Source of the DNA: an uncultured Opitutia bacterium
GTDB taxonomy: Bacteria > Verrucomicrobiota > Verrucomicrobiia > Opitutales > UBA953
DNA length: 6,191 nucleotides
Reading direction: 5' to 3'
Assembly: GCA_903853185.1 (NCBI GenBank)
Contig: CAINSX010000029.1
Span: 1 to 6,191 of the forward strand
Shown here: piece by piece, positions 1 to 4,796 of the stretch
Position numbering within the stretch: position 1 is the stretch's first letter
How the letters are laid out: every line of letters begins with the position of its first letter
Position numbers and translations under genes: made by a program
The notes under the pieces: model-generated
Told to the model about the DNA's origin: nothing
Databases searched by the model: none
What the model saw: only the letters and a program-made list of their open reading frames with translations

Positions 1-237
1 GAAAGTCGCCGCCGATGTCGGGTTGGCACCCGTGGTCGTCGTGCCTGAACCGGCGTTATACCAGAAAGCGCTGGTGGTATCCCAGTTGCCGGTGCCGCCG
101 GCACCGCCGATGTTCGAGTTGACGTCCCAAAAAATATTCGCGGCCTTGGCCTGCGGGGAAACGCCTACCGAAAGCACCGCCGCCGCCACCATCAAGGAGG
201 CGCGGGAGAGCGATGATCGGCGGGGTGGGGTTGGCAC
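1..237 (-). CDS. N-terminal fragment of exported beta-strand-repeat (PATR-like) protein
   Basis: Reading the minus strand from a GTG at 237 gives 79 codons that run off the window edge with no stop. The first 32 residues look like a signal peptide: basic stretch (PRRSSLSRAS), hydrophobic core (LMVAAAVLSVGV) and a likely cleavage after QAKA. The mature part begins ANIFWDVNSNIGGAGGTGNW and continues with DTTSAFWYNAG and a Thr/Gly-rich run. This Trp-spaced, Gly-rich pattern is typical of the first repeat of autotransporter-associated beta-strand-repeat proteins, which are large secreted or surface proteins common in Verrucomicrobiota. GTG 237 is preferred to the in-frame ATG at 192 because the later start removes the basic part of the signal peptide. 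No Shine-Dalgarno site is visible for either. The function of the mature protein cannot be told from this fragment. Confidence 0.78.
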   Translation of the reverse strand, partial: MPTPPRRSSLSRASLMVAAAVLSVGVSPQAKAANIFWDVNSNIGGAGGTGNWDTTSAFWYNAGSGTTTTGANPTSAATF

Positions 238-476
238 GGGAGCAGTTCTTGAAAAGCCGACATCACGAATTCTGCTTTTGGAAGCAGAGTCGTAACTTTG
301 GCTAAGGGTAGGAGGAATGTGCAAAATCCCCCCCGCCCCACAACCTTCATATGAGTAAAACTCCCTATTTTTCCTAAAATGGTCGTTTAACCCTAAGAAA
401 TGTCGCTCTTTATGGACTATTTCCGTCGTTTATACTTAAACTACTGTTCATCAGTGGTTTAAGTAAATTATCCCCC
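238..476. other. A+T-rich spacer, probable promoter region of the exported-protein gene
   Basis: This 239-bp gap between the arsC stop and the start of the exported-protein gene is clearly richer in A+T (especially 340-480) than the rest of the window. It should hold the promoter for the leftward gene. I could not find a convincing -35/-10 pair and call none. It holds a 7-bp stem-loop at 271-288 (TCTGCTT / AAGCAGA, loop TTGG), about 34 bases upstream of the GTG start, and a longer A+T-rich palindrome at 433-465. A run of C at 328-339 reads as a G-run on the sense strand of the leftward gene. Confidence 0.5.
433..465. repeat. A+T-rich imperfect palindrome 3' of arsC
   Basis: TACTTAAAC at 433-441 pairs with GTTTAAGTA at 457-465, and the stem continues inward through 442-446 / 452-456 with one T-G wobble, leaving loop TTCAT. 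The stem is about 14 bp. It starts 11 bases beyond the arsC stop codon. It lacks a T-run on the arsC sense side, so it is not a standard intrinsic terminator. It could be a 3' stem-loop of arsC mRNA or an operator for the leftward exported-protein gene. Confidence 0.5.
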
Positions 477-917
477 TTAACCGAGCTTTCCCGACCGCAC
501 TTGGATTCCGTAAGCCGTGAACTTGGTTTTGATCTCATCCCGGACCCGGCGGAATTCGTTAAGGACCTGCTCCTCGGTGCCCTGGGCGTGGGCAGGGTCA
601 TCGAAGCCCCAATGGAAACGGGCCACCTGGCCGGGGTACATGGGGCAGACCTGGTCGGCGTTGCCGCAGACGGTGATGACGACGTCAATCCGGCGGGGCA
701 GAAAGTCGTTCATGTGCTTCGAGGTGTGCGCCGAGATATCCACGCCCGCCTCGGCCATGACCTTGATCGAAAGGGGGTGCACATAGCCCGCCGGCTTGGA
801 GCCTGCGCTGAAGACATCGGCCACATCCCCGACCGCGACCCGCAGGAATCCTTCGGCCATATGGCTGCGACAGGAGTTGCCGGTGCAAAGGACGAGGATG
901 GCGGGTTTGGGACTCAT
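477..917 (-). CDS. arsC: Thioredoxin-coupled arsenate reductase (LMW-PTPase fold)
   Basis: A 146-residue protein that should reduce arsenate to arsenite in the cytoplasm for export. It has the low-molecular-weight tyrosine-phosphatase fold: the P-loop CTGNSCRS (Cys11, X5, Arg17) directly follows the first beta strand (AILVL). Cys84 and Cys91 in VCGNADQVC keep the 7-residue spacing of the redox pair in S. aureus-type ArsC (Cys10/82/89), so the complete thioredoxin-dependent triad is present. The late motif HWGFDDPA carries the catalytic Asp region. The ATG at 917 gives the expected family length and puts the P-loop at the normal position; the reading frame is open further upstream, but only through repeat DNA. 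No arsR, arsB or acr3 is adjacent, so it looks like a single-gene unit, transcribed away from the yhaM-queA operon. No Shine-Dalgarno site is visible; the start codon lies in a 12-bp hairpin. Confidence 0.95.
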   Translation of the reverse strand: MSPKPAILVLCTGNSCRSHMAEGFLRVAVGDVADVFSAGSKPAGYVHPLSIKVMAEAGVDISAHTSKHMNDFLPRRIDVVITVCGNADQVCPMYPGQVARFHWGFDDPAHAQGTEEQVLNEFRRVRDEIKTKFTAYGIQVRSGKLG

Positions 918-938
918 CGTGGCGAAGCCACGATGAGT
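912..938. repeat. Perfect 12-bp hairpin containing the arsC start codon
   Basis: ACTCATCGTGGC (912-923) and GCCACGATGAGT (927-938) are exact reverse complements separated by GAA. On the arsC sense strand, the ATG at 917-915 falls in the downstream arm, so the start codon would be paired in the transcript if transcription begins upstream of the hairpin. The hairpin may lower or gate arsC translation, or it may be an inserted repeat like the other short-loop hairpins of this window. Confidence 0.8.
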
Positions 939-969
939 AGGGGACAAGTGGGCACGGGGGCAAGGGGAC
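936..969. repeat. G-rich block upstream of arsC, copy 1
   Basis: The plus strand carries four G-runs with loops ACAAGT, CAC and CAA, a match to the simple quadruplex rule (G3+ with loops of 1-7). The same block with a few changes is at 4739-4773. Both copies sit just upstream of a leftward gene, with the G-runs on the template strand and a C-rich sense strand. A related C-rich tract precedes the rightward yhaM start. Confidence 0.7.
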
Positions 970-981
970 ATGAGAGACAGA

Positions 982-1019
982 GGGGGAACTGCTGGCATGG
1001 TGAACTGCTGCGAAGCAGG
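982..1019 (+). repeat. 38-bp dispersed repeat module, copy 1
   Basis: This module (begins GGGGGAACTGCTGGCATGG, ends CTGCGAAGCAGG) recurs at 3410-3447 with 37 of 38 bases identical and, in inverted orientation, at 3602-3637. Its right end folds into the mini-hairpin CTGC-GAA-GCAG. It lies in the non-coding gap between divergent arsC and yhaM and has no sensible reading frame. Confidence 0.85.
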
Positions 1020-1020
1020 C

Positions 1021-1073
1021 GCGGCCGGAGGCCGCAAGGGGACATGCTGGCACGCTGGCATGCTGCGAAGCAG
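1021..1073 (+). repeat. Hairpin plus diverged copy of the dispersed module
   Basis: GCGGCC-GGA-GGCCGC (1021-1035) is a perfect 6-bp hairpin. It is followed by a diverged copy of the module: AAGGGGACATGCTGGCA, then GCTGGCATGCTGCGAAGCAG (1054-1073). It starts two bases after copy 1, so the two are in tandem. The order, hairpin then GGGGA...CTGCTGGCA...CTGCGAAGCAG, is the same as behind queA and behind the 3657-4727 gene. Confidence 0.7.
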
Positions 1074-1196
1074 AGACGTTACGCAGGTTGCGGGTGTCTG
1101 GCCCGGGACCTGCACCAGAACCCGAACACCTGAACCTGATACCCGATGGCCGAGACCTGGGACCTGAAAAATGAAAATCCCGCCACCCGAAACGAT

Positions 1197-1230
1197 GGCA
1201 GCTATGTCGTGACGCGGTCCCGACCCTACC
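1197..1230 (-). repeat. REP-like hairpin, 34-bp repeat copy 1
   Basis: Read on the minus strand this starts GGTAGGG and folds into an 8-bp stem with one mismatch (plus-strand arms 1206-1213 and 1217-1224, loop GCG). The GTAG (1229-1226) lies one base from the hairpin foot, as in REP elements. The same 34 bases with one change are at 5107-5140. Confidence 0.75.
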
Positions 1231-1231
1231 C

Positions 1232-1324
1232 GATACATCTCCCCTTGCCCACGGGCCCCCTCGCGGGCCCCTCCCCCGCGCAATTTTCTTTCTCCCCCCT
1301 GCCCCCACTGCCACTCTCCCGCCC
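1232..1324 (+). promoter_or_regulatory. C-rich leader before the yhaM-like gene
   Basis: The stretch between the REP-like repeat and the ATG at 1325 is strongly pyrimidine-rich, above all 1284-1324. It has no Shine-Dalgarno site. GGGCCC at 1253-1258 and again at 1265-1270 can pair around a 6-base loop. The part just before the start resembles the C-rich blocks before arsC and before the 3657-4727 gene. The promoter and leader of the yhaM-queA operon should be here, but no -35/-10 pair is convincing. Confidence 0.45.
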
Positions 1325-2317
1325 ATGTCCGAGTCCCTTCTGACCCTTCGTGAAAGCAAGACCTCCCCGGTCGGCTCTCGCTTCCAGGCCATCTGCGCCC
1401 TGGGAGAAATCGCCACCAAGACTGCGAAGACCGGTTCGACCTATTATGAAGCGGTGATCGCCGACGCGACCGACGACATCAAGATCCGCGTCTTCGGTGA
1501 TTCACCGGTGAAGCCGGTCCTGACGAGCCTCAAGGCCGGAGCGATCGTCCGCGTGGGCGGTACGGTCAGCGACTTCAACGGACGCCCCGACCTGAAGGTC
1601 GACTCGCTCACGCCGATCACCGACGCCGAACGCGCCGACCCGGCGATCATGGGCAAGCTCACCCCGGTGTCGCAACACGACCCGTTGAAGATGAAGGCCG
1701 ACCTCCTCGACATCATCGCGCGCATCCCGCACGCGGGCCTCCGCGCGACGGTCGAGTCCGCCTTCGAAGAATACGGCGAGCGTTTCCATGAAGCCGTCGC
1801 CGCGCTCGGCATGCACCACGCCTTCCGCCACGGCCTGCTCGAGCACACGCTCCGCATGGCGAAGTGCGCCGAAGCCCTCCTGCCCCTCTACCCGAAAGTC
1901 GACCACGCCCTCGCCGTCGCCGGCATCGTCCTGCACGACATGGGTAAGGTCCAAGAATACTCCCGCCTCGAACCCGGCATGGCCAAGGCGAGCTTCACGC
2001 GAGCGGGCAATCTGCACGGCCACCTCGTCCTCGGCGCCTTCATCGTGCGTGCGCACGGCACGAAGGTCGGCCTCGAAGCCTCGCTGATGGAACGCCTCGA
2101 GCACATCCTGCTTAGCCACCACACGATGCGTGAGTACGGCGCCTGCGCCACGCCCTCGACGCCGGAAGCGGTCTTCGTCGCCCGCATCGACGACCTGGAC
2201 GCGAAGCTCTCGGCGGTGGAAGAAGAACTCCGCAAGGCGCCGCCTGGCGCCGAGTTCATGCCCCTGCGCGCGATCGATGGCCAGTTGCTGATCACGCCTC
2301 CGAAGACCGGAGCGTAA
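1325..2317 (+). CDS. yhaM: YhaM-like 3'-5' exoribonuclease (OB fold + HD domain)
   Basis: A 330-residue cytoplasmic protein with the two-domain layout of the YhaM/CBF1 family: an N-terminal OB-fold nucleic-acid-binding domain (about 20-97; IKIRVFGDS, AGAIVRVGGTVSDFNGRPDLKV would be its strands) and a metal-dependent HD domain (about 160-295). The HD ligands are visible: His174 in GLLEHT, His204-Asp205 in VLHDMGK, His232 in GHLVLG, His265-His266 in ILLSHH, and Asp289/290 in ARIDDLDAK. Known members degrade RNA, and sometimes single-stranded DNA, from the 3' end. The length is about that of YhaM (around 315). The ATG at 1325 gives a complete OB fold, and upstream sequence is repeat-rich. It is the first gene of an operon with queA, 3 nt downstream. 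The family call is strong; the exact substrate is inferred. Confidence 0.88.
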   Translation: MSESLLTLRESKTSPVGSRFQAICALGEIATKTAKTGSTYYEAVIADATDDIKIRVFGDSPVKPVLTSLKAGAIVRVGGTVSDFNGRPDLKVDSLTPITDAERADPAIMGKLTPVSQHDPLKMKADLLDIIARIPHAGLRATVESAFEEYGERFHEAVAALGMHHAFRHGLLEHTLRMAKCAEALLPLYPKVDHALAVAGIVLHDMGKVQEYSRLEPGMAKASFTRAGNLHGHLVLGAFIVRAHGTKVGLEASLMERLEHILLSHHTMREYGACATPSTPEAVFVARIDDLDAKLSAVEEELRKAPPGAEFMPLRAIDGQLLITPPKTGA

Positions 2318-2320
2318 GCC

Positions 2321-3388
2321 ATGGACGTCCGGGAGCTGGATTTCGACCTCCCGCCCGAACGTATCGCCGCGGAGCCTGCGCCGCGTCGCGACGGCTCGCG
2401 CCTGCTGGTGGTGCGACGTGCCACGCGCACGATCGAGCACCGCCTCTTCTCCGAACTGCCCGACCTGCTTCCGCCCGGCACGGTGCTGATCCGCAATAAC
2501 GTCACCGTGCTCAAGGCCCGCCTCTTCGGCGTGCGCCCGACCGGGGGCAAGGTCGAGTGCCTGCTGCTGCGTCCGACTTCCGATCCTCTTGAATGGTGGT
2601 GCATGTTGCGCCCGGGTAAGCGCGCCTCGGACGCGTCGGGATTTTCCGTCGACGGCCGCCACGCCGTCGCGGTCGAGACCAAGAACGGCGAATACCGCGT
2701 GCGCTTCACGCTGCCCGCCGGGGAGACGGTGGGCCAGCTCGCGGACCGCGTCGGCGAACTCCCGCTGCCTCCTTACATCGTCGAAGCGCGCAAAGACCGC
2801 GGACTCGCGCCGGCCGATGACGCCGCACGCTATCAGACCGTCTATGCGGATCCTTCCTCGGCCCGCGCCGCCGCCGCGCCGACCGCCGGCCTGCACTTCA
2901 CGCCCGAACTCCTCGCCACCCTCAAGGCGCGGGGCCACGACGCCTTCGACCTCGTGCTCGACGTCGGACCGGGCACCTTCCAGCCGGTCTCGGTCGCGAA
3001 CCTGAATGAGCACGTCATGCACTCCGAGGCATATCGTATCTCGGCAGCCACGATGCAGGCGCTGAAGGTGCGGCGCCCGCGTCTCGCGGTCGGCACGACG
3101 TCGGTCCGCGCGAGCGAAGACGCCTTCCGCAAGACGCACGGCTTTGCGCACGAAGGCGATTTCCTTTCGGACGCCTCGCTCTTCATCCGCCCGGGCGACA
3201 CCGTGGGCTGCTGCGAGCACCTGCTCACGAATTTCCACCTTCCCCGCTCCACCCTGCTCTGCCTCGTGGCCGCGTTCCTCACCCCCGGCGATCCGTCCGG
3301 CCTCACCTGGCTGAAAGAAATCTACGCCGAAGCGATTCGCGAAGAGTATCGATTCTTCAGTTATGGGGATGCGATGATCATTCTGTAG
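2321..3388 (+). CDS. queA: S-adenosylmethionine:tRNA ribosyltransferase-isomerase QueA
   Basis: A 355-residue enzyme of the queuosine pathway that moves the ribosyl part of S-adenosylmethionine onto preQ1 at tRNA position 34, giving epoxyqueuosine. Family motifs in order: the N-terminal FDLPPERIAAEPAPRRDGSRLLV; RNNVTVLKARL (58-68; many homologues have ND-R-LPARL here); ELPLPPYI (146-153); YQTVYA (171-176); AAPTAGLHFT (185-194); GPGTFQPV (216-223); VGTTSVRASE (257-266); SLFIRPG (286-292); LLTNFHLPRSTLLCLVAAF (301-319); and the terminal YRFFSYGDAMIIL. The length is normal. The start lies 3 nt after the preceding stop, so translation is probably coupled. No tgt or queG is in view. The TAG stop overlaps the GTAG of a REP-like hairpin, and an intrinsic terminator follows about 65 bases later. 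Confidence 0.97.
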   Translation: MDVRELDFDLPPERIAAEPAPRRDGSRLLVVRRATRTIEHRLFSELPDLLPPGTVLIRNNVTVLKARLFGVRPTGGKVECLLLRPTSDPLEWWCMLRPGKRASDASGFSVDGRHAVAVETKNGEYRVRFTLPAGETVGQLADRVGELPLPPYIVEARKDRGLAPADDAARYQTVYADPSSARAAAAPTAGLHFTPELLATLKARGHDAFDLVLDVGPGTFQPVSVANLNEHVMHSEAYRISAATMQALKVRRPRLAVGTTSVRASEDAFRKTHGFAHEGDFLSDASLFIRPGDTVGCCEHLLTNFHLPRSTLLCLVAAFLTPGDPSGLTWLKEIYAEAIREEYRFFSYGDAMIIL

Positions 3389-3409
3389 CGAGGGCTGAAG
3401 CGCCCTCGC
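3385..3409 (+). repeat. REP-like hairpin overlapping the queA stop codon
   Basis: GTAG at 3385-3388 includes the queA stop TAG. GCGAGGGC (3388-3395) pairs perfectly with GCCCTCGC (3402-3409) around loop TGAAGC. There is no T-run behind it, so it is not a terminator itself; it could protect the mRNA 3' end, as REP hairpins do in enterobacteria. Confidence 0.7.
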
Positions 3410-3447
3410 GGGGGAACTGCTGGCATGGTGAACGGCTGCGAAGCAGG
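3410..3447 (+). repeat. 38-bp dispersed repeat module, copy 2
   Basis: Identical to 982-1019 except one base (position 25, T to G). It directly follows the hairpin at the queA stop codon. Its 36-base core (3411-3446) forms an inverted repeat with 3602-3637 (34 of 36 bases), so the two copies bracket the whole gap between the convergent genes. The right end keeps the CTGC-GAA-GCAG mini-hairpin. Confidence 0.85.
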
Positions 3448-3449
3448 AG

Positions 3450-3482
3450 GTAGGGACGGCTCTCCGAGCCGTCCTTTTGTTT
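3450..3482 (+). terminator. Intrinsic terminator of yhaM-queA, REP-like
   Basis: GGACGGCTC (3454-3462) pairs perfectly with GAGCCGTCC (3466-3474) around loop TCC, followed by TTTTGTTT (3475-3482). This is a standard Rho-independent terminator for rightward transcription. GTAG at 3450-3453 abuts the stem foot, so the same hairpin also fits the REP-like family. On the minus strand no T-run follows, so it should be one-directional. Confidence 0.85.
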
Positions 3483-3487
3483 AGGCC

Positions 3488-3587
3488 GCCGAACGGTGGC
3501 CCATGGTAGGGGCAGGACTACGTCATGCTCTGCCGCCATCATCGGGCGCGACGCAGTCGCGCCCCTACCTTACGTTCACCATTCGGC
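3488..3587. repeat. Head-to-head REP pair (REPIN-like) inside an 11-bp inverted repeat
   Basis: Two REP-like units face each other. The left has GTAG at 3506-3509 then an imperfect palindrome to 3534 (GGCAG / CTGCC at the ends, GAC-TAC-GTC within). The right, read on the minus strand, has GTAG at 3568-3565 directly touching a perfect 9-bp hairpin (GGGCGCGAC 3544-3552, loop GCA, GTCGCGCCC 3556-3564). Outside them, GCCGAACGGTG (3488-3498) and CACCATTCGGC (3577-3587) pair with one mismatch. Two opposed REPs with a short spacer is the REPIN/BIME arrangement. Confidence 0.75.
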
Positions 3588-3601
3588 GAACGCGGATGCC
3601 T

Positions 3602-3637
3602 CTGCTTCGCAGCCGTTCACCCTGCCAGCAGATCCCC
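3602..3637 (-). repeat. Dispersed repeat module, inverted copy 3
   Basis: On the minus strand it matches 3411-3446 at 34 of 36 bases. It sits directly behind the 3' hairpin of the leftward gene, exactly as copy 2 sits behind the hairpin of queA. Both converging genes therefore end with the same composite unit. Confidence 0.85.
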
Positions 3638-3656
3638 GCGCAAGCTCCGCTTGCGC
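3638..3656 (-). repeat. Perfect 8-bp hairpin abutting the stop codon of the 3657-4727 gene
   Basis: On the minus strand GCGCAAGC-GGA-GCTTGCGC follows the TAA stop with no gap. It is G+C-rich with a purine 3-base loop, followed by GGGGATC instead of a T-run, so it is a 3' stem-loop rather than a standard terminator. With the preceding base the stop reads GTAA, a one-base variant of the REP GTAG. Confidence 0.75.
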
Positions 3657-4727
3657 TTACTTCCCATTCACCAACCACCTCATCGCGGCGAGTTCGCCGT
3701 CGGCTTTCATCTTGGCGAGATACTGCGACTGGGTCGCTTCGTCGGCGGAGGCGAACTTTTCGGTGAAGGCGGGCCCGAGCGTGCGAAATTCCAGCACCTT
3801 GGCGTCCAGCGCCTCAAGCCGTTCGCCCGCGGACTGACCACCAGGGCCGGCGAGGGTGAGCGGGTCGAGCTGCTGGAGGAACTTCCGTTCGATGGCTATG
3901 CCGACGACCTGATCGATGAGATAAGGCCCTTGGTCCTGGATGCGTTGGCCGAGCGTGAGCCCGATGATGACGGTGGGCTCGGCGGCGTCGAAATCGGCCG
4001 AACGGATGAATTCATCCTGCAGCTGCTTCAAGTTCTCCGAAACATTCATCACCGTCTGGACTTGCCCGATGGTCAGCGAGAACATCGCCGCACCCGCTGC
4101 GGCGGAGGGTTCATAGCCGGCATCGAGGAACGCCTGCTCAGACCCGGCGACGATCTTCTGAGTATAATCTGTGTAAAGGGGATTATCCAAGGACTGGATG
4201 AGGGCTGCACCCGCCGCGCCGGCGTCGCCCGCGGCGAAGGCTTGGTGGGCGGCGAGGTAATCGCCGAGGGAATTATCCGGTGCAGCGGCACGAAAGGCCA
4301 TGACCGCGGCCGACTTCTCTTCCGGCGTCTCGCCGCGGAGCGCGAGCTCGAGCTGCACGGCAGGATCTTTCGGGTCCAGCTTGGCGGCCTCACGGGCGAA
4401 GCTGAGGTCATTGAGGATGCGGGAGGCAGCCAGCAGGTTGGTCGTCGAGCGACCTTGATTCTTGAGGAAGGCCTCGACCTCGAGTTGGTTGAGCTTTGGC
4501 ACCTTGCCGGCCATGATGTCCTTGATCGTGACACCGGTGCGCTTGGGCGGACCCTTCAGTTGCGGGATGATATCGGCCGCGGAACGCGGCTTGATCGCCG
4601 GCGCCGGCTTCGCCGCAACCTCCGCCGGCTTGCGCAACAGTTCCCACTGCTTTCCACGCACGACCCAGACGCCCACGAGCACAAGGCCAAGGATGGCGGC
4701 ATAGGTGAGGACGCGGCGCAGGGGCAT
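3657..4727 (-). CDS. Membrane-anchored helical-repeat protein of unknown function
   Basis: A 356-residue protein I cannot assign to a named family. Residues 1-5 are basic (MPLRR) and 6-23 are a single hydrophobic helix (VLTYAAILGLVLVGVWVV), so it is probably an inner-membrane anchor with the rest outside the cytoplasm; no lipobox Cys is present. Residues 34-60 are Ala/Pro/Lys-rich, like a linker. From about 80 onward it is nearly all helix, with TPR-like helical pairs: a KNQGRSTTNLLAASRILND segment, then AREAAKLDPKDPAVQLELAL, then FRAAAPDNSLGDYLAAHQAFAAGD. This suggests a scaffold or chaperone-like role, an inference from shape only. ATG 4727 is chosen because the frame upstream of it (to 4796) runs through repeat DNA and would put a Pro/Cys-rich tail before the helix. 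It lies downstream of the oxidoreductase on the same strand but is separated from it by a terminator. Confidence 0.8.
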   Translation of the reverse strand: MPLRRVLTYAAILGLVLVGVWVVRGKQWELLRKPAEVAAKPAPAIKPRSAADIIPQLKGPPKRTGVTIKDIMAGKVPKLNQLEVEAFLKNQGRSTTNLLAASRILNDLSFAREAAKLDPKDPAVQLELALRGETPEEKSAAVMAFRAAAPDNSLGDYLAAHQAFAAGDAGAAGAALIQSLDNPLYTDYTQKIVAGSEQAFLDAGYEPSAAAGAAMFSLTIGQVQTVMNVSENLKQLQDEFIRSADFDAAEPTVIIGLTLGQRIQDQGPYLIDQVVGIAIERKFLQQLDPLTLAGPGGQSAGERLEALDAKVLEFRTLGPAFTEKFASADEATQSQYLAKMKADGELAAMRWLVNGK

Positions 4728-4738
4728 CGGTTCGAGAC

Positions 4739-4773
4739 AGTAGGGGGTAAGTGGGCATGGGGGCAAGGGGGAC
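4739..4773. repeat. G-rich block upstream of the 3657-4727 gene, copy 2
   Basis: Near-copy of 936-969. The plus strand has G-runs separated by TAAGT, CAT and CAA, a fit to the quadruplex rule, on the template strand of the leftward gene, beginning 12 bases upstream of its ATG. The stretch upstream of the start shows no Shine-Dalgarno site. Confidence 0.7.
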
Positions 4774-4786
4774 TGCTGCGAAGCAG
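4773..4786. repeat. CTGCTGCGAAGCAG mini-hairpin, solo copy
   Basis: The 14-base tail of the dispersed module is found here without the rest of the module, immediately next to the G-rich block. The stem is CTGC/GCAG with loop GAA. The other copies are at 1005-1018, 1061-1073 (one base shorter), 3433-3446 (one change) and, inverted, 3602-3615. Confidence 0.7.
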
Positions 4787-4796
4787 TGACCACCAA

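Noticed and set aside
192..350. 52-codon minus-strand frame overlapping the ATG at 192 as TGATG
   Set aside because: The overlap resembles translational coupling and a weak AGGGAG precedes it, but the sequence has no recognisable character and the GTG start at 237 explains the signal peptide better.
1021..1073. CRISPR array among the clustered repeats
   Set aside because: Repeats are palindromic, differ in length and spacing, occur in both orientations and have no regular spacers or cas genes.
501..1133. 210-codon open frame on the plus strand
   Set aside because: It is antisense to arsC, whose catalytic residues are all intact, and then continues through repeat DNA.
1197..1230. Conserved small peptide (YVVTRSRPY) at two loci
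   Set aside because: The shared peptide comes from the 34-bp DNA repeat; the sequence is a hairpin with a GTAG foot and the reading frames on either side differ.
918..1283. N-terminal extension of arsC
   Set aside because: The frame is open upstream but encoded by the G-rich block and dispersed module; ArsC proteins begin just before the P-loop, as with the ATG at 917.
1502..3238. 578-codon open frame on the minus strand
   Set aside because: It is antisense to yhaM and queA, both of which have full family motifs. Its Arg/Glu/Ala-rich composition is what high-GC third positions produce in the opposite strand.
4728..4796. 23-residue extension of the helical-repeat protein
   Set aside because: It is encoded by the G-rich block and the CTGCTGCGAAGCAG repeat, and would put a Pro/Cys-rich tail before the membrane helix.
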